Below, one piece after another: positions 42,159 through 50,575 of a stretch of DNA of 64,000 nucleotides. Position 1 is the first letter of the stretch. The number at the start of each line of letters is the position of its first letter. Source of the stretch: Allokutzneria sp. A3M-2-11 16 (GTDB taxonomy: Bacteria > Actinomycetota > Actinomycetes > Mycobacteriales > Pseudonocardiaceae); contig NZ_JANAVO010000001.1 in NCBI RefSeq assembly GCF_024213555.1, positions 3,534,001-3,598,000 of the forward strand, in the 5' to 3' direction. The position numbers and the translations under genes are program-made. The notes beneath the pieces are model-generated. The model did no database searches. It saw only the letters and a list, made by a program, of their open reading frames with translations, and was not told the origin of the DNA.

Positions 42159-42617
42159 TCAGCGGAGGTGGCGGTAGCCGGGGTGGACGCCGGGGATGAG
42201 GTTGTGGGCGCCCGCTAGGCGGTCCAGGAGCTGGGCCAGGACGTCGCGTTCGTCCTGGGAGAGGGGGGCGCAGATCTCCTCGTTGTGCTCCACCGACACC
42301 AGCATCGCCTGGCGCAGCATCTTCGTGCCCTTCTCGGTGAGGTGGAGGGCGTAGGCGCGGCGGTCCTTGGGGTTGCGGCCGCGCTCGACCAGCCCCCTGT
42401 CCTCCAGATCGTCCACAAAGGACACCATGCGGCTGGGCACGACGCCCATCCGCTCCCCGAGCTCCTGCTGCGACGCGCCCTCGCTCACCGAGATCATCCG
42501 CAGCAGGCCGACGTGCCTCGGCTCGATGTCCAGCGGCCGCAGCCGCTCGGCGAACCGCTGCGCCCCGTACGCCCCCAGCTGGGAGAGCAGGAACGCCACG
42601 CCCTTCGGTTTGTCCAT
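42159..42617 (-). CDS. MarR-family transcriptional regulator
   Basis: A 152-residue regulator with the winged helix SEGASQQELGERMGVVPSRM, FVDDLEDRGLVERGRNPKDR and ALHLTEKGTKML. A perfect inverted repeat at 42643-42659 stands 26 bp before the ATG at 42617 and probably is its operator, shared with the divergent membrane-protein gene. GTG 42623 is an alternative start. Confidence 0.88.
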   Translation of the reverse strand: MDKPKGVAFLLSQLGAYGAQRFAERLRPLDIEPRHVGLLRMISVSEGASQQELGERMGVVPSRMVSFVDDLEDRGLVERGRNPKDRRAYALHLTEKGTKMLRQAMLVSVEHNEEICAPLSQDERDVLAQLLDRLAGAHNLIPGVHPGYRHLR

Positions 42618-42642
42618 GCCCACGACACTACCGCTGAGAAAT

Positions 42643-42659
42643 CATTCAGCTCCTGAATG
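42643..42659. promoter_or_regulatory. MarR operator
   Basis: CATTCAG (42643-42649) and CTGAATG (42653-42659) are perfect arms separated by CTC. The site lies between the divergent MarR and DUF2269-like genes. Binding is inferred. Confidence 0.65.
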
Positions 42660-42701
42660 GTTTCGTAGTGGAAGTCGCAGGGAGGACGAAGGGACGACAC
42701 C

Positions 42702-43322
42702 GTGAAACGCCAGTTCAAGCCCAGGACGCGCAAGCTCGCGCTGCTCGTGCACGTGCTGTTCGGCGTCGCGTGGATCGGCTTCGAAGTCGTGGTGATGCTG
42801 CTCGCACTCGCGGGCGTCACCACGGAGGACCCGCGCGTGCTGCACGCCGCCTACGTGGTGCTCGGCGAGTTCGGGCCCGCGCTGTACTTCCCGTTCAGCT
42901 TCTTCACGCTGGTCAGCGGCGTCGTGCTGTCGCTGGGCACCCATTGGGGGCTGGTCAGGCACTACTGGGTGGTGGCCAAGCTCGCGATCAACCTGGCCAC
43001 CCTGCTCGGCGGCAACCTCGCGATCGCCGGGCTCATGCGCGACGCGGGCCAGCGCGTGCTGGGCGCGCGGATCGAGACGCTCGACGCCTCGGCGGTGGGG
43101 TCGATCCAGTACTCCCTCCTGGCGAACGCGATCGTGGTGACCACGTTGCTGGTCTTCGCGACCGTGCTCTCCTACTACAAGCCCTGGGGCAAGCTCAGGC
43201 GAGCACGCTCCGCGCCCACGGCTGCGCCATCGGATGTGGTTGCCCGGCAAGGAAACCGGCCACCGCGACCCCGGCAGCGGCAGACCACGCTTGTGGGCGG
43301 CACGCCGCGGGGTACGCCGTGA
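42702..43322 (+). CDS. Integral membrane protein (DUF2269-like)
   Basis: A 206-residue protein with four membrane helices: LALLVHVLFGVAWIGFEVVV, ALYFPFSFFTLVSGVVL, LAINLATLLGGNLAIAGL and SLLANAIVVTTLLVFATVL. It starts from GTG 42702. The last 40 or so residues (from about 43195) are polar and overlap the antisense 3' end of the debranching-enzyme gene by 128 bp; an earlier end would be expected, so this tail may be an artefact of the lost stop. No substrate can be named. It is probably controlled by the divergent MarR protein. Confidence 0.72.
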   Translation: MKRQFKPRTRKLALLVHVLFGVAWIGFEVVVMLLALAGVTTEDPRVLHAAYVVLGEFGPALYFPFSFFTLVSGVVLSLGTHWGLVRHYWVVAKLAINLATLLGGNLAIAGLMRDAGQRVLGARIETLDASAVGSIQYSLLANAIVVTTLLVFATVLSYYKPWGKLRRARSAPTAAPSDVVARQGNRPPRPRQRQTTLVGGTPRGTP

Positions 43323-45123
43323 CCGGGTCGCCCTCGGCCGCGCTGTCGCCGCCGTAGAGCTCGGGCAGGCGGTACTCGAACGCCTCCCCGGCCGCGAGGA
43401 GCCCTCGGGCGAGCACCCGCGCCCGCTCCTCGTGGCCCTCGGCGAGCAGGCCGAACACCGCGATCGCCGTGTCGTGCGGCCAGACGCTGCCGCAGTGGTA
43501 GCTCAGCGGGTTGTACCCGGCGGTGTCGGCGGAGAGCGTGCGCAGCCCGTAGCCGGAGCTCATGTCCTCGCGCACCAGGATCTCCGCGACCAGCTCCGCC
43601 TCCGCCGGGGAGAGGATGCCGGTGCCGAGCAGGTGACCCATGTTGGACGAGGGCCCGCAGACCGCGCGCTTCTCGCCGTCCAGCGCGATCGCCGGGTACC
43701 TGCCGAACTTGTCGGATACCCAGAACGCCGCGCGGAACCGTTCGCGCAGGGCCGCCGCCCAGTCCCGCCACCGCTGCCCGCCGGGCTCGCCGAGCGCGTC
43801 GAGCAGTTCTGCGCCCCCGAGCGCGGCCGCGTGCGCGTAGCCCTGGACCTCGCACAGCGCGAGCGGTCGGCTCGCGATCCGCCCGTCGCCCCAGCGGACG
43901 CCGTCGGAGGAGTCCTTCCAGCCCTGGTTGGCCAGGCCCGCGCCGTCCGAGCCCGCGTACTCGCAGAAGCCGTCGCCGTCCGCGTCACCGGGACCGGCGA
44001 TCCACTCCAACGCGGCGACCAGGTGCGGCAGCAACGGCCGGATGCGTTCGACGTCCCGCTCGGCGCGCCACACGTCGTGCAGCAGGCAGACCCACAGCGC
44101 CGTCGAGTCGACGCTGCCGTAGTACAGCGGCGGCAGGGTCAGTCCGGGCAGCTTGAGCTCACCGCGGCGCACCTCGTGCAGGATCTTGCCGGGCTGTTCC
44201 TCGGTGACGGCGTCGTTGCGCCTGCCCTGGCGCGCGGCGAGCGCCCACAGCGTGCCCAGCGCGAGATCGGTGTTGTTCGGCAGCAAGAGCCTTGCGGCCC
44301 ACAGGGAATCCCGGCCGAACAGGGTGAAGAACCACGGGCTTCCGGCGGCCAGGAACGCGGCCCCCGGCTGCTGCGGGTCGGCCAGCAGCAGGCCGTCGAG
44401 ATCGGCCAGGCCGCGCTCGGCCAGTCGTGCGGCGCGAATGTCGGTACTGGGGAACTCGGCGAGCCGCGGCGGGTTCGCGGGCCTGCGTGGCAGGAACCCG
44501 TCCGCGCCCTCCTCCGACGGGGTCACCACGAGTTCGGTCCGCCAGGTCGCCCCCGGCGCGATGTGCACCTCCCACGTGACGACCACGGAGTCCACTGTGG
44601 ACTCCAGGAACGGGTCGCCGTCGAGCCGCAGGTCCACGCGGCAGCCGTCGCTTTCCCACTGCGCCAAGCAATTCGAGACGGTGGGGGTGAGCGGTAGCGG
44701 CACGGCGCCGGACTTGACCGCGGTGATCGCGGCGAGATCGGTCGCGGCGGTGAGCCCCACGGTGGCGGTCACGGCGGTGGCGCCGGAGTTGGTCAGCTCG
44801 AACCGCTCGACCAGCGCGTGGTCGGTGAGCTGCCGCTCGCGGCGGAGATGCAGCTTCGGGTCGGCGGACGGCTCGCCGAGCCCGCGCAGCACGCCGAGGA
44901 AGCGTGCTCGCTCGGCCTCCTCGGTCCGGTGCGCGACCCGGGTCGGGGCGACCCCGTCCACGTCGATCTCCAGCCGGGACAGCACCCGGCGGTCGTCGCG
45001 GTAGAAGCCCTGCGCGCCATCTGCGCGCAGTTGCCCGTCGCTCCCGCCGAGGACCGCGGACGGGGCGCGCAGCACCGTGACGAGCTCGTGCAGCGTCGGT
45101 TGCAGGTAGACCCGGTCAGCCAC
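43195..45123 (-). CDS. Glycogen debranching/amylo-alpha-1,6-glucosidase family protein
   Basis: A 642-residue enzyme. The N-terminal part (about 10-210) is the GDE_N_bis beta domain, with QGFYRDDRRVLSRLEIDVDG. The C-terminal part (240-640) is an alpha/alpha barrel with SPWFFTLFGRDSLWAARLL, GYNPLSYHCGSVWPHDTAI and ADGDGFCEYAGSDG. Relatives cut alpha-1,6 branches or other alpha-glucosides. GAGGAG lies 8 bases before the GTG at 45123. It is divergent from a LacI gene that probably represses it; a sugar importer follows that gene, so intracellular breakdown of imported maltodextrin-like sugars is likely. Confidence 0.85.
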   Translation of the reverse strand: MADRVYLQPTLHELVTVLRAPSAVLGGSDGQLRADGAQGFYRDDRRVLSRLEIDVDGVAPTRVAHRTEEAERARFLGVLRGLGEPSADPKLHLRRERQLTDHALVERFELTNSGATAVTATVGLTAATDLAAITAVKSGAVPLPLTPTVSNCLAQWESDGCRVDLRLDGDPFLESTVDSVVVTWEVHIAPGATWRTELVVTPSEEGADGFLPRRPANPPRLAEFPSTDIRAARLAERGLADLDGLLLADPQQPGAAFLAAGSPWFFTLFGRDSLWAARLLLPNNTDLALGTLWALAARQGRRNDAVTEEQPGKILHEVRRGELKLPGLTLPPLYYGSVDSTALWVCLLHDVWRAERDVERIRPLLPHLVAALEWIAGPGDADGDGFCEYAGSDGAGLANQGWKDSSDGVRWGDGRIASRPLALCEVQGYAHAAALGGAELLDALGEPGGQRWRDWAAALRERFRAAFWVSDKFGRYPAIALDGEKRAVCGPSSNMGHLLGTGILSPAEAELVAEILVREDMSSGYGLRTLSADTAGYNPLSYHCGSVWPHDTAIAVFGLLAEGHEERARVLARGLLAAGEAFEYRLPELYGGDSAAEGDPVTAYPAACRPQAWSAAAGVAVAGFLAGQPHPMAQPWARSVLA

Positions 45124-45170
45124 TGGGCAGCTCCTCTTGACAAATCGTGTGATGGCGTTCACTCTTCCGC

Positions 45171-45224
45171 GCCATATGAACGTTCAAATCGTCTCCGCAG
45201 GGGCTATTTGAACGTTCATATGGC
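45171..45224. promoter_or_regulatory. Double LacI operator with 19-bp inverted arms
   Basis: Two copies of the palindrome TGAACGTTCA (45177-45186 and 45209-45218) lie 32 bp apart, three helical turns. Together with flanks they form a perfect 19-bp inverted repeat, GCCATATGAACGTTCAAAT and its complement, around a 16-bp spacer. It sits between the divergent debranching-enzyme and LacI genes. Core and position are what LacI-family repressors use. Confidence 0.8.
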
Positions 45225-45271
45225 CGGTGCGACACAGTCTGACACCTCATCGGCGAACTTGGGAGGGTCGA

Positions 45272-46285
45272 ATGACCGGGAATCGGGCAGGGGCGACCTT
45301 GGAGCAGGTGGCCGCGCACATCGGGGTGTCGCGGCAGACCGTCTCGAACGCGCTCAACGCCCCGCACCGGTTGCACCCGGAGACGCTGGAGCGCGCGCTG
45401 GCGGCGATCGACGAGCTGGGTTACCGGCCCAACCGCAACGCGCGTGGCCTGCGGACGCGGAGCAGCGGGTTGATCGGTTACCGGATGACCCCGCGCAACC
45501 GGGGAGTCCTCACGCCCCTCATGGACGACTTCCTGCACGCCCTGTGCGCGGCGGCCGAGGCGCGGGACCGGCACGTCCTGCTGTTCACGGCGCCGCCCGG
45601 GGAAGAAGGGCTGGGCGTGTACGCCGACCTGCTCGCCCAGCGCGCGGTCGACGCGTTCGTGCTGGCGGAGACGCTGGTGGGTGATCCCCGGCCCGGCTGG
45701 CTGGCCGAGCGGGGAGTGCCCTTCGCCGCCTTCGGGCGCACCTGGGGCCGGGGCGAGGCCGGGCCGTGGGTGGACGTCGACGGCGCGCACGGCATGGCCC
45801 AGGTGGTGGAGCACCTGTACTCCCTCGGGCACCGGCGGATCGGGTTCCTCGGCTGGCGGGAGGGCGACGGGGTCGGCGACGACCGGTTGCGCGGCTGGCG
45901 GATCGCCGCCGAGGGCTTCGCACTGTCCACAGAGGACAGTCTGGTCGTCAGGGGAGGCAACACGATAGACGCGGGGCGGAGCGGGGCGGCGGCGCTGCTG
46001 GACTCCGCGGACCCGCCGACCGCCCTGGTCGCGGTGAGCGACGCGGTCGCGCTGGGCGCGCTGGCGCTGCTCGCGGAGCGCGGCATCCCCGCGGGGACCG
46101 GCGTCGCGGTCACCGGCTTCGACGACAGCCCGCTCGCCGCGGCGACCCTGCCGGGGCTGACGAGCGTGCGGCAGCCGGTCGAGCGGATCGCCGAACAGGT
46201 CCTGTCCTTGCTGGACCACCAATCCACGAACGAATCGCTGCTGCGCCCCGAACTGGTGGTGCGAGCGAGCAGCGGGAGGAGATGA
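45272..46285 (+). CDS. LacI-family transcriptional repressor
   Basis: A 337-residue repressor. The N-terminal HTH is ATLEQVAAHIGVSRQTVSNA and the hinge helix NARGLRTRSSG follows. The C-terminal periplasmic-binding-like domain runs from 60 to the end (LYSLGHRRIGFLG, VAVTGFDDSPLAA). GGGAGGG precedes the ATG at 45272. The double palindrome directly upstream indicates autoregulation and control of the divergent debranching enzyme; it starts an operon with a sugar importer. Confidence 0.92.
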   Translation: MTGNRAGATLEQVAAHIGVSRQTVSNALNAPHRLHPETLERALAAIDELGYRPNRNARGLRTRSSGLIGYRMTPRNRGVLTPLMDDFLHALCAAAEARDRHVLLFTAPPGEEGLGVYADLLAQRAVDAFVLAETLVGDPRPGWLAERGVPFAAFGRTWGRGEAGPWVDVDGAHGMAQVVEHLYSLGHRRIGFLGWREGDGVGDDRLRGWRIAAEGFALSTEDSLVVRGGNTIDAGRSGAAALLDSADPPTALVAVSDAVALGALALLAERGIPAGTGVAVTGFDDSPLAAATLPGLTSVRQPVERIAEQVLSLLDHQSTNESLLRPELVVRASSGRR

Positions 46286-46286
46286 G

Positions 46287-47519
46287 ATGAACGGACGACG
46301 GCGTCGCATCGGCGCGGCGCTGGCGGCTGCCCTGGTACTGGCGGGATGCGGTGAGGGCTTCGACGACTCGCCCCGGCAGCAGGCCACGGGGTCGGCCACC
46401 CTCCAGGTGCTGCTCGGCTCGGCGACCAGCGTCGAGCTGGAGGCCACCAGGGCGATCATGCAGACCTGGGCGCAGCGCTCCGGCAACAGGGTGAACGTGG
46501 TCGCGTCGGCCGATCTGCCCCAGCAGCTCGGGCAGGGCTTCGCCGGCGGCACCCCGCCGGACCTGTTCGTGCTGGAGCCGGGCGCGTTCACCCGCTACGC
46601 CCAGCCCGGCGCGCTGCACGCCTACGCCGACCGGCTGCCCGGGGCCGACGACATCTACCCCAGCCTGCGGTCGATCTTCACCCACGAGGGCAAGTTCGTC
46701 TGCGCTCCCAAGGACTTCTCCACCCTCGCGCTGGTGATCGACACCGAGGCGTGGGCGGCGGTCGGGCTCACCGACGCCGACCTGCCGAAGGACTGGGCGC
46801 AGCTGGAGGCGGTGGCGAAGCGGCTGACGACGCCGAAGCGCAAGGGCTTGGTCCTGATGGACGACGTGGACCGCATCGGCGCGTTCTTCAGGCAGGCCGG
46901 AGGCTGGCTGGTCGACCCGAGCGGCAAAAAGGCCACTGTGGACAGTCCGCAGAACCTTCAAGCGCTGCACTACGTTCAGCGGCTGCTGCGGTCGGGGACC
47001 ACGGCGTTCGCCAAGCAGATCGACTCAGGGTGGAGCGGTGAGGCGCTCGGCAAGGGCAGCGCGGCCATGGTCATCGAGGGCAACTGGGTGATCGGCGCGC
47101 TGGCCAAGGACTACCCGCAGCGCAAGTGGCGCGCGGTGGAACTGCCCGCGGGCCCGGCGGGCAAGGGCACGCTGGCGTTCACCAACTGCTGGGGCATCCC
47201 CACGGTCAGCAAGAACCGGCAGGCGGCGGAGAGCCTGGTCGCCCACCTCACCGATGTCTCGCAGCAGAACGCGCTCGGCGAGGGCTTCGGCGTGATCCCC
47301 TCGCGGAGGCTCGCCGCGACCCTGTTCGCGCGCTCGCACCCGGAGCAGCAGGCTTTCCTGGCCGGGGCGGACTACGCGCAGGGCGAGCCGACCGCGAAGG
47401 GCCTCGAGTCGGTGCTGAAGGACTTCGACGCGCAGTTGCTCGGCCTCACCAACGGCGCCGACCCGAAGGCGATCCTGGCGTCCACGCAGCGCAACGCCGA
47501 ACAGGTGCTCGGCCGGTGA
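46287..47519 (+). CDS. Sugar ABC transporter substrate-binding lipoprotein
   Basis: A 410-residue lipoprotein. The signal peptide ends in lipobox LVLAGC at about residue 20. The family 1 solute-binding domain has GSATSVELEATRAIMQTWAQ and LAFTNCWGIPTVSKN. It would capture a sugar or oligosaccharide outside the membrane. Its stop overlaps the first permease gene (GTGA), and GGGAGGAGATG precedes its own ATG. Position after LacI and beside a debranching enzyme suggests an alpha-glucan oligosaccharide. Confidence 0.9.
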   Translation: MNGRRRRIGAALAAALVLAGCGEGFDDSPRQQATGSATLQVLLGSATSVELEATRAIMQTWAQRSGNRVNVVASADLPQQLGQGFAGGTPPDLFVLEPGAFTRYAQPGALHAYADRLPGADDIYPSLRSIFTHEGKFVCAPKDFSTLALVIDTEAWAAVGLTDADLPKDWAQLEAVAKRLTTPKRKGLVLMDDVDRIGAFFRQAGGWLVDPSGKKATVDSPQNLQALHYVQRLLRSGTTAFAKQIDSGWSGEALGKGSAAMVIEGNWVIGALAKDYPQRKWRAVELPAGPAGKGTLAFTNCWGIPTVSKNRQAAESLVAHLTDVSQQNALGEGFGVIPSRRLAATLFARSHPEQQAFLAGADYAQGEPTAKGLESVLKDFDAQLLGLTNGADPKAILASTQRNAEQVLGR

Positions 47520-48655
47520 CCGCGGGCAAAGACGTAACCAATGTGGCATTGGTTACGTCTGACGAAACAAATGCCACATTGGGTACGCAACCGCGGTGGT
47601 GGGGGTGGGGGCGTGGGGGTGGCGGGAGCGGGTTGAGCGCGAAGCGGCGGGAAGCCGTTGCCGGGTGGATGTTCGCGGCGCCGGGGATCGCGTTGCTGGC
47701 GACCTTCGTGTTGCTGCCGATGTTGTTGGCGCTGTGGGTCAGCGTGCTGGACTGGGACGGCACGTACAGCCCGTTGTCCGGCAAGGCTCCCGTGGTGGGG
47801 CTGGACAACTACGCGGCCTTGCTGACCGAGGACGGGTTGGCACGGCGTGACTTCGCGTTGAGCGTGCGCAACACCTTCTACTTCGTCGCGATCTCCGTGC
47901 CGGTGCAGACGCTGCTCGCGCTCGGGCTGGCCATGGTGGTGCACAACCGGACCCTGCGCGGGCGGGGCTTCTTCCGCGCCGCGTTCTACTTCCCGTCGGT
48001 CACCAGCGCCGTGGCCATCTCGGTGGTCTTCCTGTTCCTGTTCTCCGGTTCCGGCGCGATCAACGCGGTGCTCGGCTTCTTCGGCATCGACGGGCCGACG
48101 TGGTTCGCCGATCCGCGCGGGGTGCTGCACGAGCTGTTCGGCGCGCTGGGCCTGGTCGATCCCGCCGCACCGCCGGAGTGGTTGAGCGGCACCAGGTTGT
48201 GGGGCCTGACGCTGTGGGAGTGGCTGTCCGGGCCGTCCGTGGCGATGGCGGCGGTGACGCTGCTGATGATCTGGACGACCTCGGGGAACTTCATGTTGAT
48301 CTTCCTGGCCGCCCTGCAGAACCTGCCGGAGGACGTGCTGGAGGCGGCGGACGTGGACGGCACCACGCGCTGGCAGCGCTTCACCAAGGTCACCGTGCCG
48401 ATGCTGATGCCGACCGTCTTCCTGGTGCTGACCATGGGGCTGATCGGCAGCTGGCAGGTCTTCGACCAGATCTACGTGATGGGCCAGGGCAATCCGGCGA
48501 AGACCACGCTGACCCCGGCCTTCCTGTCCTACCAACGGTCCTTCGCGGAGGGCTCCTACGGCCTCGGCGCGGCGATCGCCTTCCTGCTCTTCGCGATCAT
48601 CGTCGTGCTGACCTGGGCGCAGCGGCGCCTGCTGCGCGACGGGAGGACGTCATGA
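47516..48655 (+). CDS. Sugar ABC transporter permease 1 with repeat-derived N-terminal extension
   Basis: A 379-residue protein if started at GTG 47516. The six-helix core starts at GWMFAAPGIALLATFVLLP, and the cytoplasmic EAA loop is LEAADVDGTTRWQRF. The first 40 residues are encoded by the 47531-47580 repeat and by a Gly-rich stretch (WGWGRGGGGSG), an uncommon N terminus. A TTG at 47633, after GGGAG, would give a more normal length. The long loop at about residues 165-225 is also unusual. It works with the binding protein and the second permease. Confidence 0.85.
   Translation: MTAGKDVTNVALVTSDETNATLGTQPRWWGWGRGGGGSGLSAKRREAVAGWMFAAPGIALLATFVLLPMLLALWVSVLDWDGTYSPLSGKAPVVGLDNYAALLTEDGLARRDFALSVRNTFYFVAISVPVQTLLALGLAMVVHNRTLRGRGFFRAAFYFPSVTSAVAISVVFLFLFSGSGAINAVLGFFGIDGPTWFADPRGVLHELFGALGLVDPAAPPEWLSGTRLWGLTLWEWLSGPSVAMAAVTLLMIWTTSGNFMLIFLAALQNLPEDVLEAADVDGTTRWQRFTKVTVPMLMPTVFLVLTMGLIGSWQVFDQIYVMGQGNPAKTTLTPAFLSYQRSFAEGSYGLGAAIAFLLFAIIVVLTWAQRRLLRDGRTS
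47531..47580. repeat. Two-unit 30-bp periodic repeat inside the permease reading frame
   Basis: GACGTAACCAATG (47531-47543) and CATTGGTTACGTC (47547-47559) are perfect 13-bp arms around TGG. The cores AATGTGGCATT (47540) and AATGCCACATT (47570) both fit AAYG-NNN-CRTT and are exactly 30 bp apart. It lies at the junction of the binding-protein and permease genes. Confidence 0.8.
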
Positions 48656-49476
48656 AGCGCGCGTTCGGTTACGCGGTTCTGCTGCTCGGCGCGGTCTGCT
48701 ACCTGGGCCCGTTCGTGATCCAGCTGGTCACCACCTTCAAGACCGACGCGGACGCGGTGGCCAACCCGCTGTCCCTGGTGCCGGACCCGGCGACGACCGC
48801 CTCCTACGAGCGGGTCGCCACCGATCCCGCGGTGGAGGTGCCGCGCTGGCTGGCCAACTCGGTGCTGGTGACGCTCTGCGTGACCTTCGGCAGGCTGCTG
48901 GTGGACGCCATGGCGGGCTACGCGCTCGCGCGGCTGCGCTGGCCGGGCCGCAAGCTCGTGTTCTCCGGGGTGCTGGCGCTGGCCGCGGTTCCCGCGGTGG
49001 TGCTGCTGATCCCGAAGTTCCTGCTGCTGCGCCAGTTCTCGATGTACAACTCCTACCTGGGCATGATCCTGCCGCTGATCACCGACGCGATCGGGATCTT
49101 CCTGCTCAAGCAGGCGTTCGAGCAGATCCCCCGCGAGGTCGAGGAGGCGGCGCGGATCGACGGGGCCGGGGTGGTGCGCACCTGGTGGAACGTGGTCCTG
49201 CCGATGGTCCGGCCCGCACTGGCCACGCTGGCGGTGCTGGCGTTCCAGAACTCCTGGAACGAGTTCGCGCACTTCCTCGTGTCCACTTCGGACAGTCAGT
49301 ACGAGACGCTGACGCTCGGGCTGGCCCGACTGGTCAGCGGCGCGCTCGGGGAAGGCCAGCAGCTGCCGCTGAAACTGACCATCGCGCTCGTCTCGACCAT
49401 CCCGGTCGCGGTGGTCTTCCTGGTGGCACAGCGCCATTTCATCCGGAATCAGCTGGGCGGGGCTGTCAAGGGCTGA
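48652..49476 (+). CDS. Sugar ABC transporter permease 2
   Basis: A 274-residue partner permease with six membrane helices (first: FGYAVLLLGAVCYLGPFVI). Its EAA loop is EEAARIDGAGVVRTWW, the contact point for an ATPase. No ATP-binding subunit gene is nearby, as is common for actinomycete sugar importers that share the MsiK-type ATPase. ATGA overlaps with permease 1; GGGAGGACGT precedes it. Confidence 0.9.
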   Translation: MKRAFGYAVLLLGAVCYLGPFVIQLVTTFKTDADAVANPLSLVPDPATTASYERVATDPAVEVPRWLANSVLVTLCVTFGRLLVDAMAGYALARLRWPGRKLVFSGVLALAAVPAVVLLIPKFLLLRQFSMYNSYLGMILPLITDAIGIFLLKQAFEQIPREVEEAARIDGAGVVRTWWNVVLPMVRPALATLAVLAFQNSWNEFAHFLVSTSDSQYETLTLGLARLVSGALGEGQQLPLKLTIALVSTIPVAVVFLVAQRHFIRNQLGGAVKG

Positions 49477-49511
49477 AGGTCGCGTTATCGCCCGCGGGGC
49501 GCCGGGTATGA

Positions 49512-49530
49512 CGTTGAGATGATCTCAACG
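49512..49530. promoter_or_regulatory. 19-bp palindrome after the sugar operon
   Basis: CGTTGAGAT and ATCTCAACG flank a single G: perfect 9-bp arms. It may be a regulator-binding site for the following gene or a terminator stem; the absence of a T-rich tail argues against a classical terminator. Confidence 0.45.
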
Positions 49531-49733
49531 ACGGAGAAGGAGGAAGGGTCGGCGCGTAGGTCGCCTCTCGGCGAATGGCTCGGCGTGGCTCCAGCGCTAC
49601 CGGTATTCCACGACGGCCGAAGGGGTGAGGCCCGGGGGACTCGTACGCACCGACCGCTTCCTCCACCGATGGTGCCATGCGCGGTGTTTCCCTGTCTTCA
49701 CACCGTTCTCCGGCTCCGGCGGGGCAGAAGGGT

Positions 49734-49758
49734 GATACCGGCGGGTAGTGCCGGTATC
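49734..49758 (+). terminator. Strong hairpin in the leader of the membrane-protein gene
   Basis: GATACCGGC (49734-49742) and GCCGGTATC (49750-49758) form a perfect 9-bp stem with a 7-base loop 86 bp before the GTG at 49844. No T tract follows. It could be a terminator or a regulatory leader structure. Confidence 0.4.
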
Positions 49759-49843
49759 CGCCCGCCGCGGCCGGGTTCGCCGGGTTGCCCGCCGGTTTCG
49801 CCGCCACCACGATCAGGACACGAGTGGCGGTGGGGGAGATGCG

Positions 49844-50575
49844 GTGGCGGCGAAGGTTCGGGGCCTCGGCGAGGTGTGGACGGCGCTGGTCGACCGGCCG
49901 AAGGCGCAGCTGGTCCTGGCGGTGCCGGTCTCGCTGTGGGCGCTGGCGTGGGTCGGCGGGCAGTTCGTCGAGGGCGGCGCGCGATGGTCGCCGCTGGATG
50001 TCCTCCGATCGGTCACCGGGCGGTTCGGCGCACCGGAGCCCGGTTGGCTCGGCGCGGTCACGACGTGGTCGCGGGACCCGGTCCACCAGGGGCTGGTGGG
50101 CTGGCTGGCGGTGGCCGCGGGACTGCTCTGGGCGGCGACGAGCACGCGGGCGCAGGTTCCGGCGCTCGGCGGGTGGCTGGTGCTGATGGTGGCGGGCGAG
50201 GGCCTGGGCTACGTGCCCGCGTTCACCCGGGCGGCGGCCGCGTTCACCGGGTTCGTCACCCTGCTGACCCTGATCTCGATACCCAATCGTGGCCGGATGA
50301 TCGTGCGCCGGATCGGGTTGTTGCCCAAGGACGTCCTGCGTGCGGGCGCGGTCGCCGCGGCGCTGTCCCTGCTGGTGCCGCTGCTGGCGCCGGGGCTCGC
50401 GCTGACCCGGTTGCTGCGGCCGTACCTGACGCGGCCCGCGCGGCCCGATCCGAGCCGGCGCGGCGTCCCCGCTTCGCGTGTCATCCCGCCTCCCCGAAAG
50501 GAGGGACGCGGGCGGCAGACAACGGTCGGATCTCCGCCGCGTCACGGTCATGGACGTGCTCCGATGACCGAGTGA
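49844..50575 (+). CDS. Membrane protein of unknown function
   Basis: A 243-residue protein with about five hydrophobic segments, including LVLAVPVSLWALAWVGGQFV, GLVGWLAVAAGLLWAA, ALGGWLVLMVAGEGLGYVPA and AAAALSLLVPLLAPGLAL. GGGGGAG lies 5 bases before the GTG at 49844, so that start is preferred to the in-frame one at 49748. The tail is basic and low in complexity (from about residue 200). I do not recognise a family. It is next to the polysaccharide cluster and could belong to it. Confidence 0.6.
   Translation: MAAKVRGLGEVWTALVDRPKAQLVLAVPVSLWALAWVGGQFVEGGARWSPLDVLRSVTGRFGAPEPGWLGAVTTWSRDPVHQGLVGWLAVAAGLLWAATSTRAQVPALGGWLVLMVAGEGLGYVPAFTRAAAAFTGFVTLLTLISIPNRGRMIVRRIGLLPKDVLRAGAVAAALSLLVPLLAPGLALTRLLRPYLTRPARPDPSRRGVPASRVIPPPRKEGRGRQTTVGSPPRHGHGRAPMTE

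Larger units (their letters stand above)
49477..49843. other. Intergenic stretch with two strong palindromes
   Basis: A 367-base region without a supported gene. Bases 49512-49530 are a 19-bp palindrome, CGTTGAGAT-G-ATCTCAACG. Bases 49734-49758 are a hairpin, GATACCGGC around GGGTAGT with GCCGGTATC. The first lies 36 bp after the permease stop and may end the sugar operon or bind a regulator; the second lies in the leader of the next gene. Confidence 0.5.
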
